Shown piece by piece: positions 1 through 6,262 of a stretch of DNA of 8,037 nt; positions within the stretch are counted from its first letter, which is position 1, and each line of letters begins with the position of its first letter. The translations under genes were made by a program, and so were the position numbers. The notes under the pieces are model-generated. The model did no database searches. It had not been told where the DNA came from and saw only the letters and a program-made list of their open reading frames with translations. Source of the DNA: an uncultured Lachnospiraceae bacterium (GTDB lineage Bacteria > Bacillota > Clostridia > Lachnospirales > Lachnospiraceae); the NCBI GenBank assembly GCA_946413945.1, contig CAMKMR010000069.1, positions 1 through 8,037 of the forward strand, read 5' to 3'.

Positions 1-71
1 AAGAGGAAAAGTTTAAATTAAATAGCATTGATTTTATGAATAATCTTAAATCAGTGCTTTTTCAGCAATAG
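1..71 (+). CDS. 3' end of an upstream gene (partial)
   Basis: The reading frame beginning at base 3 is open from the window edge to a TAG at 69-71 and encodes 22 residues ending MNNLKSVLFQQ; the other two + frames hit stops by base 21. It lies on the same strand as all later genes, and a terminator starts nine bases after its stop, which is what the end of a real gene would look like. The tail is polar with no clear domain, so no product can be named. In related Gram-positive conjugation operons a small pilin-like (VirB2-type) or other transfer gene may precede the virB6-like gene, but that is only a contextual guess. The evidence is an open frame plus context. Confidence 0.55.
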   Translation, partial: EEKFKLNSIDFMNNLKSVLFQQ

Positions 72-79
72 ATAAAGTG

Positions 80-110
80 AGAGCCCTGGCAAAATGCCTG
101 GGCTCTTTTT
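80..110 (+). terminator. Rho-independent terminator or attenuator
   Basis: GAGCCC-T-GGC (81-90) can pair with GCC-T-GGGCTC (96-105): six G/C-rich pairs, one T-T mismatch, three more pairs and an AAAAT loop, with an extra A80-T106 pair possible. Five T residues (106-110) follow immediately. This is a textbook intrinsic terminator shape. Base 111 begins the AGGAGG of the next gene, so the hairpin sits in the leader of the operon. It probably ends most transcripts of the upstream gene and passes a fraction on to the transfer genes. Confidence 0.82.
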
Positions 111-116
111 AGGAGG
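111..116 (+). promoter_or_regulatory. Ribosome binding site abutting the terminator
   Basis: A perfect AGGAGG lies six bases before the ATG at 123 and fixes that start. It begins on the base after the terminator T-run, which leaves no room for a promoter and untranslated leader between terminator and gene. A transcript carrying this site must therefore have read through the hairpin. Confidence 0.85.
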
Positions 117-122
117 CTAGTT

Positions 123-2015
123 ATGAAGATAGATAGGAAAAGAAAATATCGTAGTAAAAAAGAAAAGATAGGGATTTTAACGCTAATCTTTATTAATCTG
201 CTTCTCTTTTTTACAAGCGTTAAATGTTTTGCTGCAGACAAAGAATGGTATATCAATAACCAGGAAATATTATCTCAGCAAAATATAGGAATACAAACAA
301 TCAGAAGAATAGCATGGTTTATTGTAAAGATTGCCGTATGGATATGTGATGCAGCCGAATCACTGTATGAAAAAGCTTTTGGATTTATAGATTTTACCGG
401 AAGTGAAACAATCAATAAGTTTATATCGGATTATAAACCATTAATTACAGCAATAATGGCATTATCCCTTGCTTATCTAGGAATAATCCTTATGTTGAAG
501 CATGAAAAAAAGCCAGATGTAATTATAAATATCTGTATAGTTATAATCTGTGTTACATCATCTACAGCTATTTTTCAAGGTTTAAATGAATGGACTACAG
601 ATGCAAAAAATGCAATATACACCAGTGATGAGAGTACAGGAGCGGCTTATCAGATTTTAAATGACCATATGGCAGATCTTGTTTATTTAAACTATGAATG
701 CAATGGTCTGGATAAGCTTAACTGGAGAGAAAATAAAAAATATGGAGCAGGGATCACTAAAGATAATATTGACTCTGTAGATTATGGTGAAGTACTTAAT
801 CCGGAATCATCAAAGTATTCATGGAAAGGAAATTCAAAAGATTTTTTGGGAAATCATTTAGTGAGAATAGTCGATAAAGATGGAAATGTAAAATATGACA
901 CTGAAGAAAGCGATAATGGATGGGGTTGGAATTCGGATGACGATGATGATCCTGGAAATGAATTCTATTTTAGATATCATTTTGATTTCCTACCAGCAAT
1001 AATACATATTCTTGCATTAAGTATCATTTTTATAACAATGAGCTATAAAGTAGTAAGAGTTATTTTTGAACTTATTGTGGCAAGACTTCTTGCATATCTT
1101 TACTCTGCAGAGCTTTCGGGTGGAGAAAAGATAAAAAAGATAGCTGTCTTTGTAAGAGACAGTTATATACTGCTGGTGATTACAGCGGTTTGTATAAAGG
1201 TTTATCTATTAATGGCAAAGTTGTTTAATGATAAATTAAGCGATCAGCCACTTGTGGCTGCAATCTTTTCTCTTTTTCTGGCATTTTCAGTCATAGATGG
1301 TCCTAATTTAGTAGAAAAGCTTCTGGGAATGGATGCTGGTCTTAAATCATCTACAGCCAGAATGATGGCAATAGGAAGAATAGCAAGCGGAACAGCAAGG
1401 GGAATAAAGAATGCTTCTCCAGTTAAAAACGCTGCAAACAGAATTAATAGTATTAAGAGTGGTAAAGCATCAGAAGGTGGCCTTGCTGGACTTGCGGTTG
1501 GAACTATATTTGGAAAAGAACAGTCTAAAAATGATCCAGGAACAGAAAGAGTAGGCGGTCTTTTAAACAAAGCAAAAAATGGAAAAGATAGTAATGAAAA
1601 GTCATCTGGAAATTCAGAATCATCTGAAGGTGGTGATTCATCTTCTAAATCATCTGAAGGTGGGGAAGCTTCAGGATTATCTTCTGGAGAAGGAAATAGT
1701 TCTTTGGGAAATAATACAAACGGATCCGGTTCTTCTAAAGACTTTATGGAAGGTAAAGATGGCAAGGATGGAAAAGACGGAAAAGCAGGAAAGGAAGGTC
1801 AAAAGGGAGCTGCAGGAGAAAAGGGAAAAGACAGCAATGAAAAGTCATCTGCAGCTGATAGGATGAATAATAATCATACAGGACAGAGCAATACATCTAG
1901 TCATTCATTTATGGATAGATCCAGCAGTTCTGCGGGTAATAATACTTCTTCTCTAAGAAGAACTTCTGAAACTAACAGTAGATTTACTGGATCGAAGAAA
2001 GGAGATAAAGAATAA
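123..2015 (+). CDS. VirB6/TrsL-like polytopic T4SS channel protein with collagen-like tail
   Basis: 630 residues. A basic N-terminus leads into a hydrophobic segment at 17-37, either a signal peptide (possible cleavage after KCFA) or an anchor. Further hydrophobic segments lie at about 105-125, 131-151, 288-308, 344-364 and 376-392, with an amphipathic helix near 61-77. A long acidic loop (about 152-287, with five consecutive Asp at 272-276) should be extracytoplasmic. The motif IDGPNLVEKLLGMDAGL (391-407) after the last helix is, to my recollection, typical of VirB6/TrbL-like proteins of Firmicute conjugative elements. The tail from about 410 is hydrophilic and low in complexity, rich in Ser, Gly, Asn and Lys, with nine G-X-Y triplets at 544-570. 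By the positive-inside rule the tail is cytoplasmic. VirB6-type proteins form the inner-membrane channel through which DNA passes. The gene ends by sharing one base with the next ATG (TAATG), which implies coupled translation. The family call is confident, the exact symbol is not. Confidence 0.78.
   Translation: MKIDRKRKYRSKKEKIGILTLIFINLLLFFTSVKCFAADKEWYINNQEILSQQNIGIQTIRRIAWFIVKIAVWICDAAESLYEKAFGFIDFTGSETINKFISDYKPLITAIMALSLAYLGIILMLKHEKKPDVIINICIVIICVTSSTAIFQGLNEWTTDAKNAIYTSDESTGAAYQILNDHMADLVYLNYECNGLDKLNWRENKKYGAGITKDNIDSVDYGEVLNPESSKYSWKGNSKDFLGNHLVRIVDKDGNVKYDTEESDNGWGWNSDDDDDPGNEFYFRYHFDFLPAIIHILALSIIFITMSYKVVRVIFELIVARLLAYLYSAELSGGEKIKKIAVFVRDSYILLVITAVCIKVYLLMAKLFNDKLSDQPLVAAIFSLFLAFSVIDGPNLVEKLLGMDAGLKSSTARMMAIGRIASGTARGIKNASPVKNAANRINSIKSGKASEGGLAGLAVGTIFGKEQSKNDPGTERVGGLLNKAKNGKDSNEKSSGNSESSEGGDSSSKSSEGGEASGLSSGEGNSSLGNNTNGSGSSKDFMEGKDGKDGKDGKAGKEGQKGAAGEKGKDSNEKSSAADRMNNNHTGQSNTSSHSFMDRSSSSAGNNTSSLRRTSETNSRFTGSKKGDKE
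1581..1607 (+). repeat. Repeat copy 1 encoding GKDSNEKSS
   Basis: Encodes residues 487-495 of the VirB6-like protein. A second copy at 1824-1850 encodes the same nine residues with 25 of 27 bases identical; the two differences (GAT/GAC and AGT/AGC) are both silent. Between them, TCATCTGAAGGTGG also occurs twice (1620-1633 and 1650-1663), giving two SSEGG units. Confidence 0.8.
1752..1832 (+). repeat. Collagen-like G-X-Y repeat region
   Basis: Nine consecutive G-X-Y triplets (GKD, GKD, GKD, GKA, GKE, GQK, GAA, GEK, GKD) encode residues 544-570 of the VirB6-like protein. The triplets carry alternating Lys and Asp/Glu, a charge pattern that can stabilise proline-poor bacterial collagen-like helices. 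There is no proline. The first three triplets are near-identical at the DNA level, which suggests recent expansion. Confidence 0.8.
1824..1850 (+). repeat. Repeat copy 2 encoding GKDSNEKSS
   Basis: Second copy of the nine-residue unit (residues 568-576). It overlaps the last collagen-like triplet and matches the copy at 1581-1607 apart from two silent changes. Confidence 0.8.
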
Positions 2016-2320
2016 TGGCTACTAAGATCACTACTCAGAGTTTTGAAAGTAAGACTACGGTTTATAGGAATATAGAGATTTTTGATTTCTTTTTTGTGGG
2101 AACATATACTTTCTTTTCATATTCTTTAACATTAATTGTTCACGAACGACTAAGGTTATTATTCATGATTTTTTCTATTCTTATGGCAGTATTTCTTACA
2201 TCAAAGAGCTCTTTTAACAAGAATAGGAGAAATTTTGAAAGCTTATATTTCCTGCTTACAAAGGACGAGTCAACATATAGACCATTTAGAATGAGGGAAG
2301 AACATGAAAAAGAAAAATAG
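2015..2320 (+). CDS. TrsC/TraC-like small two-helix T4SS membrane protein
   Basis: 101 residues with two adjacent hydrophobic helices at about 25-45 and 47-64, a short polar N-terminus, and a basic/acidic C-terminal stretch (NKNRRNFESLYFLLTKDE, then YRPF). The size, the paired helices and the position between a VirB6-like gene and the TrsD/VirB4 pair match the small membrane proteins of Gram-positive T4SSs (TrsC/TraC of pSK41 and pIP501; PrgI or TcpE in other systems). I do not see the IPKD or GLT signature I associate with PrgI, so TrsC-like is preferred. Such proteins are thought to help dock the VirB4 ATPase at the membrane; that role is inferred here. The start is supported by AAAGGAG at 1998-2004. 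The ATG overlaps the upstream TAA, and the 3' end overlaps the next gene by 17 bases. Confidence 0.62.
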   Translation: MATKITTQSFESKTTVYRNIEIFDFFFVGTYTFFSYSLTLIVHERLRLLFMIFSILMAVFLTSKSSFNKNRRNFESLYFLLTKDESTYRPFRMREEHEKEK

Positions 2321-2879
2321 TAACGTGGATAAGACAATCCTAAATATTCTGCCGATAAGGAAATATGATGACAGTGTGGGAGCTTTTATATATGAAAATG
2401 GAACCTATATGGATCTTTTCTATATAGTTCCATCAGATAGAAGCAACCTGCAGGCAGATGAATTGCAATTCAATATATATAACAATATCAAGTTTTATAG
2501 GCTGTATTATCCGGATTCAAAGATCATTTCCATGAACTTTCCGGTCAATACAGCAATGCAAAGAGAATATCTGCAGCAGAAAATGAAAAAGGCTACAGAT
2601 AAAGTAAGAAAGCTCTGGCTGGAAAGAGAAATAGAGGAGCTGAGTATCCTGGATCAGAATGTTATGAGAAGGGAGTATTATCTTATGTTCTTCGGAAAGA
2701 ACAAAGATGAATTTATGAAGAATAAGGATAATATTGAAAAATGGATAGGAAACGGAAGATCAAGGTTAGTTGAGGGGCTTGAAAAAGAAAAAAAGATCCA
2801 GATAGTAAGAAAGCTCTGCAATATGAATTCTCTGATCCTTCCGGATGATCTTAAAGAGGATGTGAGAAATGATGATTAA
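2304..2879 (+). CDS. TrsD/TraD-like cytosolic T4SS protein preceding VirB4
   Basis: 191 residues with no hydrophobic helix, so cytosolic. The N-terminal half looks like mixed beta structure (VGAFIYENGTYMDLFYIV, then YYPDSKIISMNFPV). A long charged helix spans about 88-120 (QREYLQQKMKKATDKVRKLW onward) and is followed by REYYLMFFGKNKDEF, a beta strand and helix resembling the N-terminal region of VirB4/TraC-type ATPases. In pSK41/pGO1 and pIP501 a separate protein of about 200 residues (TrsD/TraD) lies directly before the VirB4 gene, as here. It has no Walker motifs. The start is set by GAGGG at 2293-2297, six bases before the ATG. The gene overlaps its upstream neighbour by 17 bases and VirB4 by 11, so these products are probably made in fixed ratio. 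Homology to TrsD is inferred from order, length and character, not from an alignment. Confidence 0.6.
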   Translation: MKKKNSNVDKTILNILPIRKYDDSVGAFIYENGTYMDLFYIVPSDRSNLQADELQFNIYNNIKFYRLYYPDSKIISMNFPVNTAMQREYLQQKMKKATDKVRKLWLEREIEELSILDQNVMRREYYLMFFGKNKDEFMKNKDNIEKWIGNGRSRLVEGLEKEKKIQIVRKLCNMNSLILPDDLKEDVRNDD

Positions 2880-4779
2880 AAAGAAGAATACTAAAGAAGA
2901 AAATATATTGGATGAAGAGCTGATAGAATATGTGCAGCCAAGAGGCGGGATCACATTTAGAGAGGCCAATTATATAACCTGCGGTGACGGATATGTAAGA
3001 GTGCTGCATATATATCAGCTGCCAAAGATTCTGGATGATTTCTGGCTTGATAAGATAATCAATATTCCGGACACGATAGCCACAATCGATATAAACACCA
3101 GGGATGTAGCAGAGGTTAAGAAAAATATTAATAAGTCCCTTAAGGAAGAGTATTCCAGGGAGCGTGGAGCTAAAGACTATATGGAAGTCTATGATGCAAG
3201 ACAGAGACAGGAAGAGCTTGAGACTATGCTGCATGAACTTTCTTCAATGGGTGAAATGGCAAAGATGCTTGACTTTCGTATCTATGTAAAGGGAAGGAAT
3301 CTTGTAGATCTTGATGATAAGTGTGACAGCATAATAAAGAGCCTTGAAGGCGATTCTTATATGGCTACAACACTTCTTAATGAAGGAAAAAGAGAATGGG
3401 AGTCTTTATTTGAACCATACAATACACAGCATTCAAAGCCTTTTTATATGAATGCAATTCCTCTTATCACAGAGCAGGTGGCTATAGGATATCCTTTTGA
3501 TTACTCAGAGCTGATAGATCCGCATGGAGATCTTGTAGGATTTACTCCGATGGATGGAGTAGTAGTCTTTAATGAGTTTACAAAGACAGCAGCAAGAAAG
3601 CATTATAATTCACTTGTCTGTGGAGATATGGGATCAGGCAAATCTACACTCTTAAAGAAAAGATTTAAAGCAAATGCAGCCCTGGGAAATTTCATAAGGG
3701 TATTTGATGTGACAGGAGAATTTGAAGGCCTGGTAAAAGAATTTGGTGGAAAGATAATCAAATGTAACGGCGAAGAGGGAATCCTAAATCCATTGGAGAT
3801 CCTTGAAGCCGGTGATGATGACTTTTCATCATATGCAAGGCATATAACAAAGGTTTCAACCTTTTTTAAATGTCTTATTCCATCAATCACAGATCAGACA
3901 GTCCTTCTGCTTGAAAATAATTTAAGGGAATTCTATCAGTCATATAATCTGGTTCCTAAGGAAGGAACATCCATAACAGGACTTCCTGCTAAGAACTATC
4001 CAATCTTTTCAGATTTTTATAAATATCTGGAAAAAGAGATCGAAGAACTAAAGCATGAGCAGGGAAACAGTGAAGTTGAGATAGATCTGTTAAAGGTAAA
4101 GGCAAGAGGCCTTAATGAGATCATGGAGGCTGTAAAGAATATCGTTACAAACTATGGAAATATGTTTGATGGCCATACTACAGTCGATAATATCATTGAT
4201 GAAAAGATAGTATCTTTTGACATATCCAGCATTAAAGATCTGGGAAATGTATTTGTGGCTCAGATGTTTAATATGGTGTCTCTTTGCTGGGATAATGCCA
4301 TTAATAATGGAAAGATAATGAAGCAGATGTATGAAACAGGAGAATTATCTGCAGGAGATGTAACAAAGTTCCTGATCCTTATAGATGAGTCTCATAGATG
4401 GGTAAATACGAAGATGCCGATGATCCTGGATCTGCTTATTAAATACCTTAGAGAAGCGAGAAAATACTTTGCCGGAATCACATTTGCATCCCAAAGTGTA
4501 CGTGACTTTATGCCTGAAGGCGGTGGATCAGAAAATGTAAATCTGATAAAGACATTATTTGAACTTACTCAGTACAAATTTATGTTCCGTCAGGACTCAT
4601 CTACTGTAAAGATGCTTAATGACATATTTAATAATGCTCTGTCATACTCCCAGATAGATCAGATTCCGTATCTTAATACAGGTGAAGCTATTCTATCCAT
4701 AGCAGGAGACAGGAGCTTAAGATTTAACGTATGGCTTTCAAATGACTATGAAAAGCAGCTCTTTAGCGGAGGCATGTAA
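2869..4779 (+). CDS. virB4: VirB4-family conjugation ATPase (TrsE/TraE-like)
   Basis: 636 residues. The N-terminal domain (about 20-200) has the VirB4 pattern of PRGGITF, GDGYVRVLHIY and a long charged helix ending in FRIYVKGRNL. The RecA-like ATPase domain has Walker A GDMGSGKST (252-260), Walker B FLILIDE (501-507, acidic pair D506-E507), and a FASQ motif with Q542 in the sensor position. LREAR (about residues 527-531) may contain the arginine finger. All key residues are intact and the length is normal for the TrsE/TraE type. VirB4 is a cytoplasmic, membrane-associated ATPase needed for T4SS assembly and DNA transport. The start at 2869 is the first of two tandem ATGs; GAGG at 2856-2859 is nine bases upstream of the first and twelve of the second. 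It overlaps the TrsD-like gene by 11 bases and is followed after one base by the hydrolase gene. Confidence 0.93.
   Translation: MMIKKKNTKEENILDEELIEYVQPRGGITFREANYITCGDGYVRVLHIYQLPKILDDFWLDKIINIPDTIATIDINTRDVAEVKKNINKSLKEEYSRERGAKDYMEVYDARQRQEELETMLHELSSMGEMAKMLDFRIYVKGRNLVDLDDKCDSIIKSLEGDSYMATTLLNEGKREWESLFEPYNTQHSKPFYMNAIPLITEQVAIGYPFDYSELIDPHGDLVGFTPMDGVVVFNEFTKTAARKHYNSLVCGDMGSGKSTLLKKRFKANAALGNFIRVFDVTGEFEGLVKEFGGKIIKCNGEEGILNPLEILEAGDDDFSSYARHITKVSTFFKCLIPSITDQTVLLLENNLREFYQSYNLVPKEGTSITGLPAKNYPIFSDFYKYLEKEIEELKHEQGNSEVEIDLLKVKARGLNEIMEAVKNIVTNYGNMFDGHTTVDNIIDEKIVSFDISSIKDLGNVFVAQMFNMVSLCWDNAINNGKIMKQMYETGELSAGDVTKFLILIDESHRWVNTKMPMILDLLIKYLREARKYFAGITFASQSVRDFMPEGGGSENVNLIKTLFELTQYKFMFRQDSSTVKMLNDIFNNALSYSQIDQIPYLNTGEAILSIAGDRSLRFNVWLSNDYEKQLFSGGM
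4768..4772 (+). promoter_or_regulatory. Ribosome binding site that decides the hydrolase start
   Basis: GGAGG inside the last codons of virB4 lies eight bases before the ATG at 4781. An upstream in-frame ATG at 4742 has no comparable site and would add 13 polar residues before the basic N-terminus, so 4781 is preferred. Confidence 0.8.
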
Positions 4780-4780
4780 A

Positions 4781-6244
4781 ATGAATAAAAAATTTATCAA
4801 AGGTTTTTTCTTCTTTACAGGTGGGGCAGCTTTTTTCTTCGCATTAATCATAATAATAGCTGTTGAAACTGCAATGACAGCTGCAATAGCTTGTGATGCA
4901 GGATATGCCAATAAAAGGCATGAAGAAGAGGAAGTTGCCAGGATTTATACATTGGATCATTTTAAGATAGAAGGAAAGAAGGAGAGCAAAGGATATTTGC
5001 TCTCTTTCTTATTTAATGGCTGGAATATAAAGGATATATCAATTCCACTTGATCAAAAAGAGATCTCTATCGATTTAGAAGTACCGGCCATATCTGGAAA
5101 AAATAGGGAAGAATATGCTTACAAGTATTTCATAAGCAAGGGATTTACTGAGGAAGGAGCTGCAGGCCTTATAGCAAATATAGCGGTTGAATCAGCTCAT
5201 ACCTGGGATGGAGCTATCGAGGAAGAAATGGTCCCTGAGTATAGGGGAGAAGATGTAATGTATAAAGGATATGGCCTCTGTCAATGGACTAATACCGGTT
5301 CAGGGGACAATATCAGCTGGAGAAGAAAAAATGTGATCGAGTATGTAAAGAAAAAAGGGATAGATCCTTCAAAGGATTCAGATAAACTTTTTCTTGCAGA
5401 GCTGGAATATATAATCACTGAGCCTGGTTATTCAAGTATAGTCGAAAAGGTCAAATATTCAAAAAGTGCTTCAAAAGCTGCAGAGATCTGGGTTAGAGAG
5501 TGGGAAGTTCCTGCTGATATGGAAAATAACGTGAGACTTAGGTCATCATCTGCAGAGGATTATCTTAAGACTTTTAAGAATACAGTAGTCTATGATGATG
5601 AAAGTCAAAAAAAGAAGGTTAAGCTATCATTATCTATCAAGGAAGAAAATGATGTGTTCTATTTTGAAGGAACTTTAGATGGAACGGATATAGCCGGAAG
5701 CTTTGAGGTAGGAAGCGATAATAAGATCACTGGAATGGGAGAATATGGATTCGGAGCTTCTTCTGGTGGAGCTATCGGCAATCCTTTTGGTGGAGAAAAG
5801 TTTACCTGTACAAGCGTAGCTCTGGTAGAAAGATTCTGCCCTTATCATCAGTGCCAGGAAGTCCATGGTGGCTGGGATTTTTGCTGCGGGGATGATGGAC
5901 AGACCATATATTCTGTATCAGATGGTGTAGTTGAATATGCCGGTCCGGATGATGATTTTGGAAATCATTTTGTGATCGTAAAGACTGGAGATTTATACAT
6001 CTATTATGGCCATATGTCAGATAATGTCGTTTTTAAGGGAGATCAGGTAAAGAAAGGACAGAAGGTCGGAAATATGGGTGATGAAGGAAATTCTGTAGGA
6101 GCTCATCTGCATCTGGAATTCCGAAAAGGATCAAGAGATCCAGAAAATAAGACAGCAGAATTAAATAATATCCGTCCGATGCTTATGCGCTGGTGCTCAA
6201 ATTATGAAGCCATAGAAAGTGATTTTGAAAGGATTGAAAAGTAA
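4781..6244 (+). CDS. Membrane-anchored bifunctional peptidoglycan hydrolase (lysozyme-like + M23 endopeptidase)
   Basis: 487 residues. MNKKFIK leads into a transmembrane helix at about 8-30, leaving the rest outside. Residues about 105-270 resemble the phage tail lysozyme fold: GFTEEGAAGLIANIAVES with likely catalytic E137, then GYGLCQWT (QW at 168-169) and a conserved tail near AEIWVREWE. Residues about 325-480 form an M23/LytM metallopeptidase with the full zinc set: H362 and D366 in HGGWD, H411 in YYGHMS, and H442/H444 in AHLHLEF. Together the domains should cut both glycan strands and cross-bridge peptides. This is the TrsG/TraG (VirB1-like) role of opening the wall locally for the conjugation channel; pCF10 PrgK is another multi-domain example. 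A beta-rich linker (about 273-320) separates the domains. Six Cys cluster in and around the M23 domain. A strong hairpin lies in the 5' part of the gene at 4976-5010. Confidence 0.9.
   Translation: MNKKFIKGFFFFTGGAAFFFALIIIIAVETAMTAAIACDAGYANKRHEEEEVARIYTLDHFKIEGKKESKGYLLSFLFNGWNIKDISIPLDQKEISIDLEVPAISGKNREEYAYKYFISKGFTEEGAAGLIANIAVESAHTWDGAIEEEMVPEYRGEDVMYKGYGLCQWTNTGSGDNISWRRKNVIEYVKKKGIDPSKDSDKLFLAELEYIITEPGYSSIVEKVKYSKSASKAAEIWVREWEVPADMENNVRLRSSSAEDYLKTFKNTVVYDDESQKKKVKLSLSIKEENDVFYFEGTLDGTDIAGSFEVGSDNKITGMGEYGFGASSGGAIGNPFGGEKFTCTSVALVERFCPYHQCQEVHGGWDFCCGDDGQTIYSVSDGVVEYAGPDDDFGNHFVIVKTGDLYIYYGHMSDNVVFKGDQVKKGQKVGNMGDEGNSVGAHLHLEFRKGSRDPENKTAELNNIRPMLMRWCSNYEAIESDFERIEK
4976..5010 (+). 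other. 15-pair hairpin inside the hydrolase gene
   Basis: AAGAAGGAGAGCAAA (4976-4990) pairs with TTTGCTCTCTTTCTT (4996-5010) around a GGATA loop. Nine perfect inner pairs and five perfect outer pairs flank one G-T position (4981/5005) that would be a G-U wobble in the sense RNA. The descending arm is U-rich. It codes for K66-L77, just after the membrane anchor. Structure and pairing are read directly; any function is inferred. Confidence 0.7.
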
Positions 6245-6245
6245 G

Positions 6246-6252
6246 AAGGGAG
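6246..6252 (+). promoter_or_regulatory. Ribosome binding site for a GTG start
   Basis: AAGGGAG lies ten bases before the GTG at 6263. The frame upstream is closed at once by the hydrolase stop (TAA at 6242-6244), and the encoded protein contains no other methionine, so GTG is the only usable initiator. Confidence 0.7.
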
Positions 6253-6262
6253 AATAAGAAAA

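Noticed and set aside
1244..1765. Long open frame on the - strand (173 codons) opposite the virB6-like gene
   Set aside because: It is antisense to low-complexity Ser/Gly/Lys codons that yield few stops, it would encode a Pro/Ser/Phe-rich product with no domain, and the sense frame is a convincing T4SS gene.
1579..1866. Open + frame of 95 codons inside the virB6-like tail
   Set aside because: It is a frame-shifted shadow of the repetitive tail, with no proper ribosome site and no recognisable product.
2869..2879. Possible frameshift splitting a single virB4 gene
   Set aside because: Both genes have their own ribosome sites, both proteins look complete, and the separate-gene layout is that of TrsD/TrsE, so a sequencing error or recent mutation is not needed.
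3815..3832. ATGATGA/TCATCAT inverted repeat in virB4
   Set aside because: Seven A/T-rich pairs arising from GAT/TCA codons, with no T-run or flanking signal.
3849..3867. AAAGGT-TTCA-ACCTTT hairpin followed by T residues in virB4
   Set aside because: It has only six pairs, mostly A-T, in an AT-rich coding region that encodes a conserved-looking hydrophobic stretch; expected by chance.
4742..4780. Upstream ATG start for the hydrolase
   Set aside because: It would overlap virB4 by 38 bases and lacks a ribosome site; the ATG at 4781 has GGAGG at ideal distance and gives a standard membrane-anchor N-terminus.
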